A stretch of 64,000 nt of DNA, from the NCBI RefSeq assembly GCF_016616885.1, contig NZ_CP067102.1:434001-498000 (forward strand), in the 5' to 3' direction. The stretch comes from Bradyrhizobium diazoefficiens (GTDB lineage: Bacteria; Pseudomonadota; Alphaproteobacteria; Rhizobiales; Xanthobacteraceae). The notes under the pieces are model-generated. The model did not search any database and was not told the origin of the DNA. It saw only the letters and a program-made list of their open reading frames with translations. Positions 26,442 through 35,178 of the stretch are shown here, one piece after another; within the stretch, counting starts at the first letter, position 1, and every line of letters begins with the position of its first letter. The position numbers and the translations under genes were made by a program.

Positions 26442-27989
26442 TCAGGCGAATTTCGGATCGAGCGTGGTCGACCACAGCGCGACGTCGGCACGGTCGCGCA
26501 ACGTCACCGTCATCTGGCCCGAGGCGCCATCGATCTTGACGTGACCGAAGAACTGCATGCCGGCGGACGGCGGCAGGTTCTGCTTGTCGCTGCCCGGCGC
26601 TTTGATGAAGCGCACATCGGGGCCGAACGTGTTGTCCAGCTCGTTCGGACCGAATGTTCCCGCGTGCAGCGGACCCGAGACGAATTCCCAGAACGGCTCG
26701 AAATCCTGGAATTGCGCCTTGTTCGGATCGTAATAATGCGCAGCGGCGTAATGCACGTCCGCCGTCAGCCACACCGTATTCTTGATCGGCGCCATCTTGA
26801 TGAAGCGTAGGATGTCGGCGATCTCGAGCTCGCGGCCGCGCGCCGGGCCGTCGCCTTGCGCGAAAGCTTCCGAACCCTTCTTGTTGGTCGCATCGTCATA
26901 GACGATCAGGCTGAGCGGCATGTCGGAGGCAATCACCTTCCATGTCGCGCGCGAGTTGAGCAGGCCACGCTTCAACCAGGCCATCTGCTCCGGCCCGAGG
27001 AAATAGCTGGCCGGGCCGTACTCCGTCTCGAGATTGGCACCGTTCGGGCCGCGATAGCTGCGCTCGTCGAGCACGAACACGTCGAGATGCGGGCCGTAGG
27101 AGATCTGGCGATAGACCCGGCCCGGCTCGACGATGCTCTCGCGCATCGGATACATCTCATGGAAGGCACGGCCCGCGCGCGCTGCGAGCAGCGAGATGTC
27201 GCGCACCTTGTAGGTCGCCGGCAGATCCTTCGACAGCGACCAGTTGTTGGTCACCTCGTGATCGTCCCACTGCACGAAGATCGGCACCTCTGCATTGAAG
27301 GCGCGAACGTTGTCGTCGGTGAAATTGTATTTGTGCGCGGCGCGGTACTCGTCCAGCGTCTCGGCGACCTTGGCCTTTTCGGGGATCGTGACGTTCTTCC
27401 AGATCTTGCCGTCGGCAAGCTTGACCTCGGCGGGGATCACGCCGTCGGCGTAGATGGTGTCGCCGGAATGTAGCAGGAAATCCGGCCGGTGTTTTCGCAT
27501 GGCCGAGAAGGTCAACATGCCGCCATCGTCCGGGTTGATGCCCCAGCCCTGGCCTGCGACGTCGCCGCCCCAGACGAAGCTGACGTCGCGGCGGTCGGCG
27601 GGCGCGGTGCGGAAGCGGCCGACCACCGGCTCGCCTTCGATCGCGGTGTGGGAGAGATCGCGGAAGCGGATTCGGTAGAAGATGTCCTGGCTAGCAGGGA
27701 GATTGTCCACCAGCATCTTCGCGGTGAAGTCGCTCTCGGGCAGCGCCGCGATCGGCGGCAGCGCGCGGGCGTCCTTGAACGATTCCGTCGTTGCCACCTC
27801 GACCAGCATCTGCGCGGGCCGGTCGGTACGCGCCCAGACCACGCCACCGTCGACGGTGACGTCGCCGGACTGCACGCCGTGGGTGACCGCAGGCCGGTCG
27901 GCCGCGCGCGACAGATGGGGCATCGCGATCGCGCCGAGCGCACCAGCGCTGGTGGTCAGGAAGTTGCGGCGGGAGAACTTGATCTTCAT
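26442..27989 (-). CDS. phoD: Alkaline phosphatase D (PhoD family), Tat-exported
   Basis: A 515-residue exported phosphodiesterase/phosphomonoesterase of the PhoD family. A twin-arginine signal (FSRRNFLTTSAGALGAIA) is cleaved near SRAAD. An N-terminal Fn3-like PhoD_N domain follows (VTHGVQSGDVTVDGGVVWARTD), then the metallophosphatase core with FVWGGDVAGQ, FLLHSGDTIYAD, VQWDDHEVTNNW and the late LTADVHYAAAHYYDP. Those Asp and His positions match the Fe/Ca ligands of the family. It probably releases phosphate from extracytoplasmic phosphodiesters. I saw no clear Pho box upstream but could not scan with a matrix. Confidence 0.92.
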   Translation of the reverse strand: MKIKFSRRNFLTTSAGALGAIAMPHLSRAADRPAVTHGVQSGDVTVDGGVVWARTDRPAQMLVEVATTESFKDARALPPIAALPESDFTAKMLVDNLPASQDIFYRIRFRDLSHTAIEGEPVVGRFRTAPADRRDVSFVWGGDVAGQGWGINPDDGGMLTFSAMRKHRPDFLLHSGDTIYADGVIPAEVKLADGKIWKNVTIPEKAKVAETLDEYRAAHKYNFTDDNVRAFNAEVPIFVQWDDHEVTNNWSLSKDLPATYKVRDISLLAARAGRAFHEMYPMRESIVEPGRVYRQISYGPHLDVFVLDERSYRGPNGANLETEYGPASYFLGPEQMAWLKRGLLNSRATWKVIASDMPLSLIVYDDATNKKGSEAFAQGDGPARGRELEIADILRFIKMAPIKNTVWLTADVHYAAAHYYDPNKAQFQDFEPFWEFVSGPLHAGTFGPNELDNTFGPDVRFIKAPGSDKQNLPPSAGMQFFGHVKIDGASGQMTVTLRDRADVALWSTTLDPKFA

Positions 27990-28030
27990 GGGATGGCTCG
28001 CTAGCTAGCTATCTTGCGCGCAACTTGCGC

Positions 28031-28109
28031 CGTCATTCCGGGATGGTCCGGAGGACCAGACCCGGAATCTCGAGATTTCGGATTCGCGCTTCGCGCGCTT
28101 CGGAATGAC
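28031..28109. repeat. Palindromic intergenic repeat, CGTCATTCCGG family
   Basis: Third copy of the family. It begins CGTCATTCCGGGATGGTCCG and ends CTTCGGAATGAC. Internal compensatory changes (GGTCCGGAGGACC here versus GGCCCGTAGGGCC at 13207) keep the hairpin, which argues that structure is selected. Confidence 0.8.
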
Positions 28110-28160
28110 AGCAGGAGCTATATTGAGACAATGTGACGCGGCGATTACGCGCGCAAGCGT

Positions 28161-29606
28161 TTATGCGTTGCCGGCGGCGCGGAACTGCGCGCCGGTGCGT
28201 TGCAGATTCTGCGGCAACGCGAACAGCACAGCCTTGCGGTCGGCAACCGCGGCGTGGAATTGGTCGAGTGCGATGTTGAAGGCGGTCAGCGCACCTTCCT
28301 CGATCGCGCCGTGATCGAAGCAGCGTAGCGTGTCGCGCAAGATCTCATCGGCCTCGGCCTGCATCTGGTCGAGCTCGTCGGCCGTCTCGCTCTTGCGCGC
28401 GGCGGCAAGCATGTCGAGCAGGCGCTCGCGCAGATGGCTGTTGTTGTTGCGCTCGTCCTTTTTCAGGTAGCCCGCGAACCACGCGCCGAGCGAGCCCGTG
28501 GCCGAGAGTGCCATCAGGCTCCACCAGATGTAATCGCTGTACTTGTCGAGGAAGGTCTTCTCCTCGCCGTCGACGAAGGCGGCCGCGCCCGGATGCACGG
28601 GGATCACTGCGTCCTTGTCGGTATCGGGCGTTTCGATCTTCGCGGCCAGCGGGAATTCCGTCACCAGTTGCTGGCGCACGGCGAACAGCTGCCGCGTGAA
28701 GGCCGCGACGGTAGTATCCGACAGACCTTTGCGCGCCACGATGTGGTGCGAGAAGCTGATGGTCTTGACCTCGTCCTCGGGACGGTCGGGCGACCCGCCA
28801 TAGGTGCCGGCGGGAATCTCGGACGCCTCGTAGACCGGATGGTTCTGCGCGATCGCGTCCGCCGAATCGATTGCGAGGAAGGTCGGCGTGCCGCCATCCC
28901 TAGCGGAGGCGGCGATCGCATCCGACGTGATCTTGCTGTTGACGGGGCCCGCCGCAAGATAGACGTCGGCTTTCTGAGCCTTGATCGCTTCGGCGACTTC
29001 GCTCGCCGGGAATTGCACGATCTCGACCTTGGCCGGATCGACGCCGTATTGCTGCAGGATCACCTTGAGCAGATTGACGTTGGCCTGCGTCTTGCCGACC
29101 ACGCCGACACGATGGCCGGCCAGCTGCGCGATCTTGGTGATCTTCGCGCCCTTCTTCTTGCCCTTGCCGGGCACGGACCACAGCACCACGACGTTCTTGC
29201 GCAGCGTGGCGACGGCTTGCGCGTTCTTGGGGACATTGAGATCGCCGCGCACGATGGCGAGATCGGCCTTGCCCTCAGCGAGCAGATCCGCGCTGGCAGT
29301 GGCGCCGTCGGTCTGGATCGGGCGCAACCGCACAATGCCTTTGCTCTGCGCAAAGGCCTGCGTCAGTGTCTGCACCACCTTGACGTCATCGCTGTTGGCG
29401 GGACCGACCGCGATCTTCAGCGTCACCGGTCGCATCGCGAAATAGTAGCCGCCGGCGAGCGCACCGACGATGGCCAGCACCAGTGCCAGAGACACGAGAG
29501 CAGTCTTCCGCGCCGCGGATCGCGGCGAAGGCGGAGAGGGCGTTTCGGCCAGGTCGGAGTCCCCGGTCATCGATCTCCCAAACAAGCGCTTCAGGCTCAG
29601 TTTCAT
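28161..29606 (-). CDS. TAXI-type solute-binding protein tethered by two membrane helices
   Basis: A 481-residue protein of the TRAP-TAXI substrate-binding family with an unusual layout. A cytoplasmic N-terminus (1-32) is followed by a membrane helix (about 33-55, LVSLALVLAIVGALAGGYYFAM). A periplasmic TAXI domain (about 58-355) contains LKIAVGPANSDD, KADLAIVRGDLNVP and GHRVGVVGKTQANVNLL. A second helix (about 366-385) and a charged helical tail of about 95 residues return to the cytoplasm. Ordinary TAXI proteins are free periplasmic receptors. No TRAP permease (DctQM) is near. The layout suggests ligand sensing or a permease-free role, which is inference. Confidence 0.82.
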   Translation of the reverse strand: MKLSLKRLFGRSMTGDSDLAETPSPPSPRSAARKTALVSLALVLAIVGALAGGYYFAMRPVTLKIAVGPANSDDVKVVQTLTQAFAQSKGIVRLRPIQTDGATASADLLAEGKADLAIVRGDLNVPKNAQAVATLRKNVVVLWSVPGKGKKKGAKITKIAQLAGHRVGVVGKTQANVNLLKVILQQYGVDPAKVEIVQFPASEVAEAIKAQKADVYLAAGPVNSKITSDAIAASARDGGTPTFLAIDSADAIAQNHPVYEASEIPAGTYGGSPDRPEDEVKTISFSHHIVARKGLSDTTVAAFTRQLFAVRQQLVTEFPLAAKIETPDTDKDAVIPVHPGAAAFVDGEEKTFLDKYSDYIWWSLMALSATGSLGAWFAGYLKKDERNNNSHLRERLLDMLAAARKSETADELDQMQAEADEILRDTLRCFDHGAIEEGALTAFNIALDQFHAAVADRKAVLFALPQNLQRTGAQFRAAGNA

Positions 29607-29756
29607 CTTGGCCGGCGATTTACGCCCGCAATTGTAGCAAATTTCTTGTCCGGCGGGGTTACATCTCCGTCATGGTTAGCGGATCGGCCAAATCCCGTAT
29701 GAACCCGGCCGTCGGCACGGTGTTAGGGTAAAGTTCCCCTGAAAACGGAGGTCATC

Positions 29757-30059
29757 ATGGCAGAACGGCTATCGGCGGACGCACGTAAGCAGGCGCTGGG
29801 CGCTATCCCGGGCTGGACCGAGGTCCAGGGGCGGGAGGCCATCGGGAAGACCTTTGTCTTCAAGGATTTCAACGAGGCCTTCGGCTTCATGACCCGCGCG
29901 GCGCTGGTCGCCGAGAAGATGGATCACCACCCCGAATGGCGCAATGTCTACAAGACGGTCGAGGTGGCGCTGTCGACCCACGACGCCGGCGGCGTCACCA
30001 AGCTCGACGTCGAGCTCGCTGCGGCGATGAACGCCATCGCAAAGCTGACGCCGGGCTGA
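29757..30059 (+). CDS. 4a-hydroxytetrahydrobiopterin dehydratase (PCD/PhhB)
   Basis: A 100-residue pterin-4a-carbinolamine dehydratase, normal length. It regenerates the tetrahydropterin cofactor after phenylalanine hydroxylase and may also act in molybdopterin-related pterin chemistry. The active-site signature is DHHPEW near residue 55, with the preceding helix [18 protein letters not shown] and the following strand [25 protein letters not shown] lies right before the ATG. No phenylalanine hydroxylase gene is in this window. It is divergent from the tethered TAXI gene and is followed by a YkvA gene 90 bases on. Confidence 0.92.
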   Translation: MAERLSADARKQALGAIPGWTEVQGREAIGKTFVFKDFNEAFGFMTRAALVAEKMDHHPEWRNVYKTVEVALSTHDAGGVTKLDVELAAAMNAIAKLTPG

Positions 30060-30149
30060 CATCTTGCAGGCAGGATCCGCATCCCCATGTTGTGATTAGC
30101 ACGGAATGCGGCCATCCGCCGCGTCGGGCTGAGCGGGAGTTCGTCGAAC

Positions 30150-30530
30150 ATGGCTGCCGAACACAGCGTCGGCTTCGAGCCGGCCGACCGGCTCGCGGAA
30201 GATCGTGAAAGCGTGCGCCGCCGCTTCTGGCGCAAGCTGAAACGCGTCGTCGCCCATCTGCCGTTCGCCGAAGATCTGCTCGCCGCCTATTACTGCGCGT
30301 TCGACCGGCAGACACCGCGCCATGTCCAGGCGTCGCTGCTGGGTGCGATCGCCTATTTCATCCTGCCGTTCGACTTCATCCCCGACGTGATGCCGGTCCT
30401 CGGCTTCACCGATGACGCCGCCATTCTCGCCACCGCGATTCGCATGGTCGCCAGCCACATCACGAATGACCACCGTGAAGCCGCCCGCGCCGCGCTGAAA
30501 CGCGGCGTGGACGAGGCGGAGGCGGTTTAG
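30150..30530 (+). CDS. YkvA family (DUF1232) membrane protein
   Basis: A 126-residue protein of the YkvA/DUF1232 family. The domain core is a short membrane-associated hairpin, HVQASLLGAIAYFILPFDFIPDVMPVLGFTDDA, in which the PFDFIPD pattern is diagnostic. About 35 charged residues precede it and a charged helical tail follows. Function is not established; family members are small membrane proteins. The start at 30150 has GGGAG within reach. It lies 90 bases after the pterin dehydratase and may share its transcript. Confidence 0.85.
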   Translation: MAAEHSVGFEPADRLAEDRESVRRRFWRKLKRVVAHLPFAEDLLAAYYCAFDRQTPRHVQASLLGAIAYFILPFDFIPDVMPVLGFTDDAAILATAIRMVASHITNDHREAARAALKRGVDEAEAV

Positions 30531-30551
30531 GGGCGGTTCAGCCGCACACAC

Positions 30552-30657
30552 TGCTGTCATTCCCCGCGAAGGCGGAGAATCAGTACGCCGCGGCTTCTCG
30601 GTTCAATCACTGGCGTCACGGCGTACTGGATCGCCCGGTTGAGCCGGGCGATGACAG
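30552..30657. repeat. Palindromic intergenic repeat, CTGTCATTCC type
   Basis: Starts CTGTCATTCCCCGCGAAGGC and ends GGGCGATGACAG, with paired blocks AGTACGCCG / CGGCGTACT inside and CGCCCGGTTGAGCCGGGCG near the end. It fills the gap between the YkvA gene and the convergent TAXI gene. Confidence 0.75.
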
Positions 30658-30675
30658 CGAGTGTGTGGCCGCTTG

Positions 30676-31830
30676 CTACTTCTTCTCTGCGCGCGCCTTC
30701 TCCGCATCCCACGCCTGGAATTGCCTAAACAGCGTCTCCTTGTCCGCGTCGGACACTTTCGCAGCCGCAGGGTTCTGTTTCAAAAAGGCCTCGAAGCGCT
30801 GCCGCGTCACCGGCTCGACGCCGTGCCGGTCGAGCCATTGCTGCGCCACCGGCAACCTGTTCCAACCCGCCAGGGGCGCCGCGAGCGAAACCTCCTTCCA
30901 CTTGGGATGGAACGGCGGGTTCTGCAGTGCGGGGAATTTCGTGAAGAACGCATCGACGAACAGCGCGAGCTTGCGATAGCGCTCGGTGTTCGGCGCCCAG
31001 TTGTAGGCCGCGAGCACCGCGGGCACCGCGATTGTGTCCACGCTCTCGCCGTCCTTGATCAGGTTCGGATAGTCCTTAGCCGTCAGCGTCGCCGGCAGAT
31101 AGTCGCTCTGCAAGGGTTTTGCATAGTCGACGGTCGCGAGATGGAAGCGGCCGTCATTGCCGAAGGCCGAGACCGACTTGTACGGCTTGCCGCCGACCAC
31201 GACGACGGCGTCGATCTCACCCGCTTTCAGCTTCTCCATCGCGATGCGCTGCTCGACATAGACGAACTTCGCCTTGATGCCGAGCCGCTCGAACACGGTG
31301 AGTGCGGTGACGAAGGTGCCGCCGTTGGGCAAGTCGACGCTCACCGTCTTGCCTTCGAGGTCTTTGAGGGTCGCGATCGATTTCGGCGCGATCACCTGCA
31401 TCTCTTCATTGTAGAGCTTGGTCACATAGGTGAACTGCTTCTTGATGTCCTTGGCGAAGCTCTTGCGCTCGAGATAGTCGAGCGTGTCGGCCCGCACGAC
31501 GCCGAGATCGACGCCTTGCAGGAACAGGATGTCGGCGACGCTCTGCACCGAACCGCGGCCGACGATCGGCAGCACGCGGATCTTGTTGCCGTCATCGAGC
31601 ACGGAGGCGAGGTCGGCGCCGAACTGCACATAGGTGCCGCCGATCGTGCCGGTGATCAGCGTGACGGTGTTGGCGTTCAGTGCCTGTTTGGTCGAGGTCG
31701 AGCCGAACTGGAAGATAGCCTTCAGGCCGTCCGAGACCTTGGCTGGATCGTATTCGGTCTGCTCGGCCCGTGCCGATAGGCCAAAGACCGTCATTATGGC
31801 GACGAGCGCCATTTTCAAAGCGTAACGCAT
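30676..31830 (-). CDS. TAXI family TRAP-type solute-binding protein
   Basis: A 384-residue periplasmic receptor. A signal peptide (ALKMALVAIMTVFGLSARA) is cleaved near residue 22. The TAXI domain shows the family opening TVTLITGTIGGTYVQFGADLA, then RVLPIVGRGSVQSVADILFL, LEGKTVSVDLPNGGTFVTAL and VVVVGGKPYKSV. A C-terminal extension with a Lys/Glu-rich end follows. Such receptors normally hand organic acids or amino acids to a TRAP-TAXI permease, but no permease gene is nearby. It is about 1 kb from the tethered TAXI gene and directly downstream of the Sel1-repeat gene (17-base gap), with which it is probably cotranscribed. Confidence 0.88.
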   Translation of the reverse strand: MRYALKMALVAIMTVFGLSARAEQTEYDPAKVSDGLKAIFQFGSTSTKQALNANTVTLITGTIGGTYVQFGADLASVLDDGNKIRVLPIVGRGSVQSVADILFLQGVDLGVVRADTLDYLERKSFAKDIKKQFTYVTKLYNEEMQVIAPKSIATLKDLEGKTVSVDLPNGGTFVTALTVFERLGIKAKFVYVEQRIAMEKLKAGEIDAVVVVGGKPYKSVSAFGNDGRFHLATVDYAKPLQSDYLPATLTAKDYPNLIKDGESVDTIAVPAVLAAYNWAPNTERYRKLALFVDAFFTKFPALQNPPFHPKWKEVSLAAPLAGWNRLPVAQQWLDRHGVEPVTRQRFEAFLKQNPAAAKVSDADKETLFRQFQAWDAEKARAEKK

Positions 31831-31847
31831 GATGTTCCCTGCTGGCT

Positions 31848-32717
31848 CTAGTTCTGGAGTTGGGTGAGGCGCTGCTGCGCCTCCGCCGATCCAAGCTGCG
31901 CGGCTTTCCGGTACCAGTCGCGCGCGGCTGCGGCGTCCGCAGTGATGCTCCGCGTGTCCTTGGTGCCCAGCACGGCTGGATCATAGGTCTGCGCCAGCAC
32001 GAACGCCGCTGTCGCGTCTTGTGCATTGGCCGCGCGTTCGAGCAGGAGCCGCGCCGCGGCGATGTCGCCGACGGTCATCAGGCTCCTGGCGCGCGCCATC
32101 AGCCCCGCCAGCGTGTCCGCGTCGAGCGTCTTGGCGGGCGGAAGCGGTTTGGCGGGCGGAGGTGGTGGCTCGGGCGGTGTCGCTACGGCTGCCGGTACAG
32201 GTGCTGGTGCCTGCGCCTGTAGCGCACTCTGATAGGCAGTTGCGATCGCCTCGCGGCTCGGCGTTGACGGTGCAGCGAGATCCTGCGTGTCGGCACTCGC
32301 CAGCCTCGCGTCGGTCACGAGCGCCGGATCCTTGCGCGGAGCCTGCGGTACGGCCGGCGTATTGGTCGATGCCATGGCCTGGTCCGCCGCGATGCTCATC
32401 CAGCTACCGGCGTTGGCGGCAAAGAGGCCGCGAAGGTCGGACTGCAACAGCGCGGCCAGAACAGCCAGCGTGGATGCCGCCAGAACTCCCGCGAGAACAC
32501 GCGGGATAATTCTGGAGCGCACTTCCACCGGCGCATATTCGTGCGGGTCCGGCGCACCGAGCGGATCGGACAGGAAGAGCGGAATTGGATCGTCCTGCGA
32601 TAGATCGGCCCGTGCGGCGCGCGCACGGATAAAGGACGCGGTCGGCGAATGTGATGCTGCTCGATTGGAGTCGAGCGCCCTCGACTCCGTCGACGGGCGA
32701 TGCGCCGTCGTCTCCAT
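31848..32717 (-). CDS. Membrane-anchored protein with C-terminal Sel1-like repeat
   Basis: A 289-residue protein. A basic cytoplasmic N-terminus (1-72) precedes one membrane helix (about 74-92, VLAGVLAASTLAVLAALLQSD). A long Ala/Pro-rich linker (about 110-205) leads to a C-terminal TPR/Sel1-like region (about 210-289) with ARSLMTVGDIAAARLLLERA and ARDWYRKAAQLGSAEAQQRL, repeats that usually bind partner proteins. The start was set at the ATG at 32717 because GGGAG lies nine bases before it; ATGs at 32732 and 32753 lack a site. It sits directly upstream of the TAXI receptor gene, so it may be its assembly or docking partner. Confidence 0.75.
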   Translation of the reverse strand: METTAHRPSTESRALDSNRAASHSPTASFIRARAARADLSQDDPIPLFLSDPLGAPDPHEYAPVEVRSRIIPRVLAGVLAASTLAVLAALLQSDLRGLFAANAGSWMSIAADQAMASTNTPAVPQAPRKDPALVTDARLASADTQDLAAPSTPSREAIATAYQSALQAQAPAPVPAAVATPPEPPPPPAKPLPPAKTLDADTLAGLMARARSLMTVGDIAAARLLLERAANAQDATAAFVLAQTYDPAVLGTKDTRSITADAAAARDWYRKAAQLGSAEAQQRLTQLQN

Positions 32718-33031
32718 GGTGATGCTCCCCATACTAACGCAACGCAGGGGCATTCCCGGCTTCAGTCTTCTTGCTTTTGTCCAGAAGTGTCCCGCAAATG
32801 GAACCGGTAAAACGCCGTTTGAATCCGCCCAAAAAACGACCGCGGTTTGTGCGAATTGGGAAATAGTTGGGTTTGATTAGGGCGAGCCGAGGGAATGCAC
32901 CGCAATTTCAGCGGTGATGGTTGAGGAAGGTTCAACCAGACGGCGCCGCACGAAAAGCCGGCGCAGCTTCAGCGACGCCGGCGATTCGCGCGATGACGGT
33001 TGCGTATGTGGCGACAGCGGCGCCAGCACCC
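32718..33031. other. Gap between Sel1 gene and oxidoreductase gene
   Basis: About 310 bases. They should carry the promoter of the Sel1/TAXI pair (minus strand) and the end of the oxidoreductase transcript. No hairpin, repeat or coding frame was identified. Confidence 0.45.
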
Positions 33032-34006
33032 TCACGGATGCAAGATCACCTTGCCCATGGCCTGACGACCCGCGAGCACCTTCAATGCGTCGGCGGTCTG
33101 CGCCAAGGGGAAGATACGGTCGACATGCGAAGAAATCTTTCCTTCCGCCGTCCACTTCACGAGCTTCTCGAGATTGGCGCGATTCTTCTCCGGATTCTGC
33201 CGGGTCCAGGCGCCCCAGAACACGCCCCGAATGTCGCAGCCCTTCAAGAGCGCGAGGTTCAGCGGCATCTTCGGAATGTCGCCGGCGGCAAAGCCGATCA
33301 CGAGGAAGCGACCTTCCCAGGCGATCGAGCGCAGCGCGGCTTCCGCATACGCACCACCCACGGGATCGAAGATGATGTCGACGCCATTGCCACCGGTGAG
33401 CTTGCGCAGGCCCTCCTTCAAATCTTCCTTGCCGTAGTTCAGCGTCAGCTCGGCGCCATGCGCTTTGGCGAATTCGAGCTTCTCGTCTGACGACGCGCAG
33501 GCGATTACCTTCAAGCCCATCAGCTTGCCGAGCTCGCAGGCCGCTAAGCCTGTGCCGCCGGCCGCACCGAGCACCGCGAGCGTCTCGCCCGGCTTCGGGC
33601 TCGCGCGATCCTCCAGCGCATGCAGCGCGGTGCCGTAGATGATGATAATGCCGGCCGCGCGGTCATAGTCGAGATTGTCGGGAATCTTCACGATCGCTGC
33701 CGCCGGCAGCGCGATCTTTTCGCGCGCGCCGTTGTGGCCGCAGGAGGCGACCACACGATCGCCGACCTTGAGGTCAGTGACACCAGGGCCGATGCTCTCG
33801 ATCACGCCCGAGACTTCGGCAGCCGGCGAGAACGGGAACGGCGGCTTGATCTGGTACTTGCCCTGAATCATCAGGATGTCGAAGAAGTTCAGCGCCGCCG
33901 CCTTGATCGCGATCACGGCTTCGCCGGGACCAGCCACCGGATCCGGCACATCGGCGAGCACGAGATCGTCGGGCTGGCAATATTGCGAGCAGAGGATGGC
34001 TTTCAT
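33032..34006 (-). CDS. NADPH:quinone oxidoreductase (zeta-crystallin-like MDR)
   Basis: A 324-residue member of the medium-chain dehydrogenase/reductase superfamily, quinone-oxidoreductase branch. The N-terminal domain has KAAALNFFDILMIQGKYQ and the family's AAEVSGVIESIG; zinc-binding cysteines of alcohol dehydrogenases are absent, as expected. The NADPH-binding domain has LGAAGGTGLAACELGKLMG. The C-terminal segment GKISSHVDRIFPLAQTADAL completes the fold. The start is the ATG at 34006 (KAILCSQYCQPDDL), with AGGTG upstream. It is divergent from the dienoyl-CoA-reductase-like SDR, which hints at a shared fatty-acid or carbonyl-reduction theme. The substrate is unknown. Confidence 0.88.
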   Translation of the reverse strand: MKAILCSQYCQPDDLVLADVPDPVAGPGEAVIAIKAAALNFFDILMIQGKYQIKPPFPFSPAAEVSGVIESIGPGVTDLKVGDRVVASCGHNGAREKIALPAAAIVKIPDNLDYDRAAGIIIIYGTALHALEDRASPKPGETLAVLGAAGGTGLAACELGKLMGLKVIACASSDEKLEFAKAHGAELTLNYGKEDLKEGLRKLTGGNGVDIIFDPVGGAYAEAALRSIAWEGRFLVIGFAAGDIPKMPLNLALLKGCDIRGVFWGAWTRQNPEKNRANLEKLVKWTAEGKISSHVDRIFPLAQTADALKVLAGRQAMGKVILHP

Positions 34007-34117
34007 GGCGACACCTAAGCGTTTCGAGGCAGAATTACAGTTGGCTGTTTCTGCCGGATTTAACGTGGTCCGACAATCTGATTTCTTTGTCCAGAGCAGC
34101 ACGAAGGCCTATCCTTG

Positions 34118-34198
34118 CGTCATTGCGAGCGAAGCGAAGCAATCCAGAAACCGTGCCGCGGAAATAGTCTGGATTGCTTCGCTTCGCTCGCAATGACG
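34118..34198. repeat. Palindromic intergenic repeat, CGTCATTGCGAG family
   Basis: Well-preserved copy: CGTCATTGCGAGCGAAGCGA at the left, then AAGCAATCCAGA, and the inverse TCTGGATTGCTTCGCTTCGC ending TCGCAATGACG. It lies between the divergent oxidoreductase and SDR genes. Confidence 0.85.
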
Positions 34199-34224
34199 AA
34201 ATCCGCGGAGAAGGGATTCAAACG

Positions 34225-35064
34225 ATGTTTGAAACAGGTCTGCTTAGGCGAAAGCGCATTCTCGTCACCGGTGGCGGCTCGGGCCTCGGCGCCGCGATGG
34301 GACGCCGCTTTCTCGCACTCGGCGCCGAGCTCGTGATCTGCGGCCGCAAGCTTGACCGTCTCGAAGCAACCGCGACGGAAATGCGCGCGCAAACTGGCGG
34401 CAAGGTCACGACAATCGCATGCGACATTCGCGACGGTGCGGCCGTCGACGACATGATGAATGCAATCTGGCGCGAGGCGCCGCTCGACATCCTCGTCAAC
34501 AATGCTGCCGCGACCTTCATCGCGCAGAGCGAGCATTTGTCGTTCCGTGCGGCGGACGCGGTTCTGGCACCGACGCTGCATGGCGCGATGTACTGCACGC
34601 TCGCCGCCGGCAAGCGCTGGATCGATGGCGAGCACAATGGCGTCGTGCTTTCGATCCTCTCGACCTCGACCATCACCGGCCGCGCCTTCACGGTTCCCTC
34701 CGCGATGGCGAAATCGGCGGTGCTGGCGATGACCAAAAGCCTCGCGGTGGAGTGGGGCCCGAAAGGCATTCGCGCTGTTGCGATCGCGCCGGGGCCGTTC
34801 CCGACCGCTGGCGCATCGGGCCAGCTCCGCCCCGAGGGCCGTGACGACGACTGGACCTCGCGAAACCCGATGGGACGCACCGGCGAGCACAGTGAGCTCG
34901 CCGATCTCGCCAGCTTCCTGGTCTCGGACCGCGCCGGCTACATCAACGGGGAGATGGTGGTGATCGACGGCGGTGCGCATTTGCGCAGTTCCGGCGTCGA
35001 GGACCTGTTGCGATGGACTGATGCGCAATGGGCGGACCAGCGTGCGGCACGCACCAAGAGCTAG
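34225..35064 (+). CDS. SDR of the 2,4-dienoyl-CoA reductase type
   Basis: A 279-residue SDR. The cofactor motif is TGGGSGLGAAMG, with LVNNAAATF and STSTITGRAF in the expected places. The usual YxxxK is replaced by SAMAK (in FTVPSAMAKSAVL). That Ser-for-Tyr change, the downstream EWGPKGIRAVAIAPGPFP and the INGEMVVIDGG end match the NADPH-dependent 2,4-dienoyl-CoA reductases that help degrade polyunsaturated fatty acids; these use a Tyr elsewhere. The start is the ATG at 34225, with GGAGAAGG upstream. It is divergent from a quinone oxidoreductase across a repeat. The reaction assignment is by motif and needs substrate testing. Confidence 0.82.
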   Translation: MFETGLLRRKRILVTGGGSGLGAAMGRRFLALGAELVICGRKLDRLEATATEMRAQTGGKVTTIACDIRDGAAVDDMMNAIWREAPLDILVNNAAATFIAQSEHLSFRAADAVLAPTLHGAMYCTLAAGKRWIDGEHNGVVLSILSTSTITGRAFTVPSAMAKSAVLAMTKSLAVEWGPKGIRAVAIAPGPFPTAGASGQLRPEGRDDDWTSRNPMGRTGEHSELADLASFLVSDRAGYINGEMVVIDGGAHLRSSGVEDLLRWTDAQWADQRAARTKS

Positions 35065-35178
35065 GCCAGTCACCCGCTAACTGCCTTCCCAAATTGGACT
35101 TTTCCGGTTATCCCTGCGACGGGGACAAAGCGCGGCCGGGCCATCTTCCAGTCACAATATTGAGGGAACCACTCCAGC

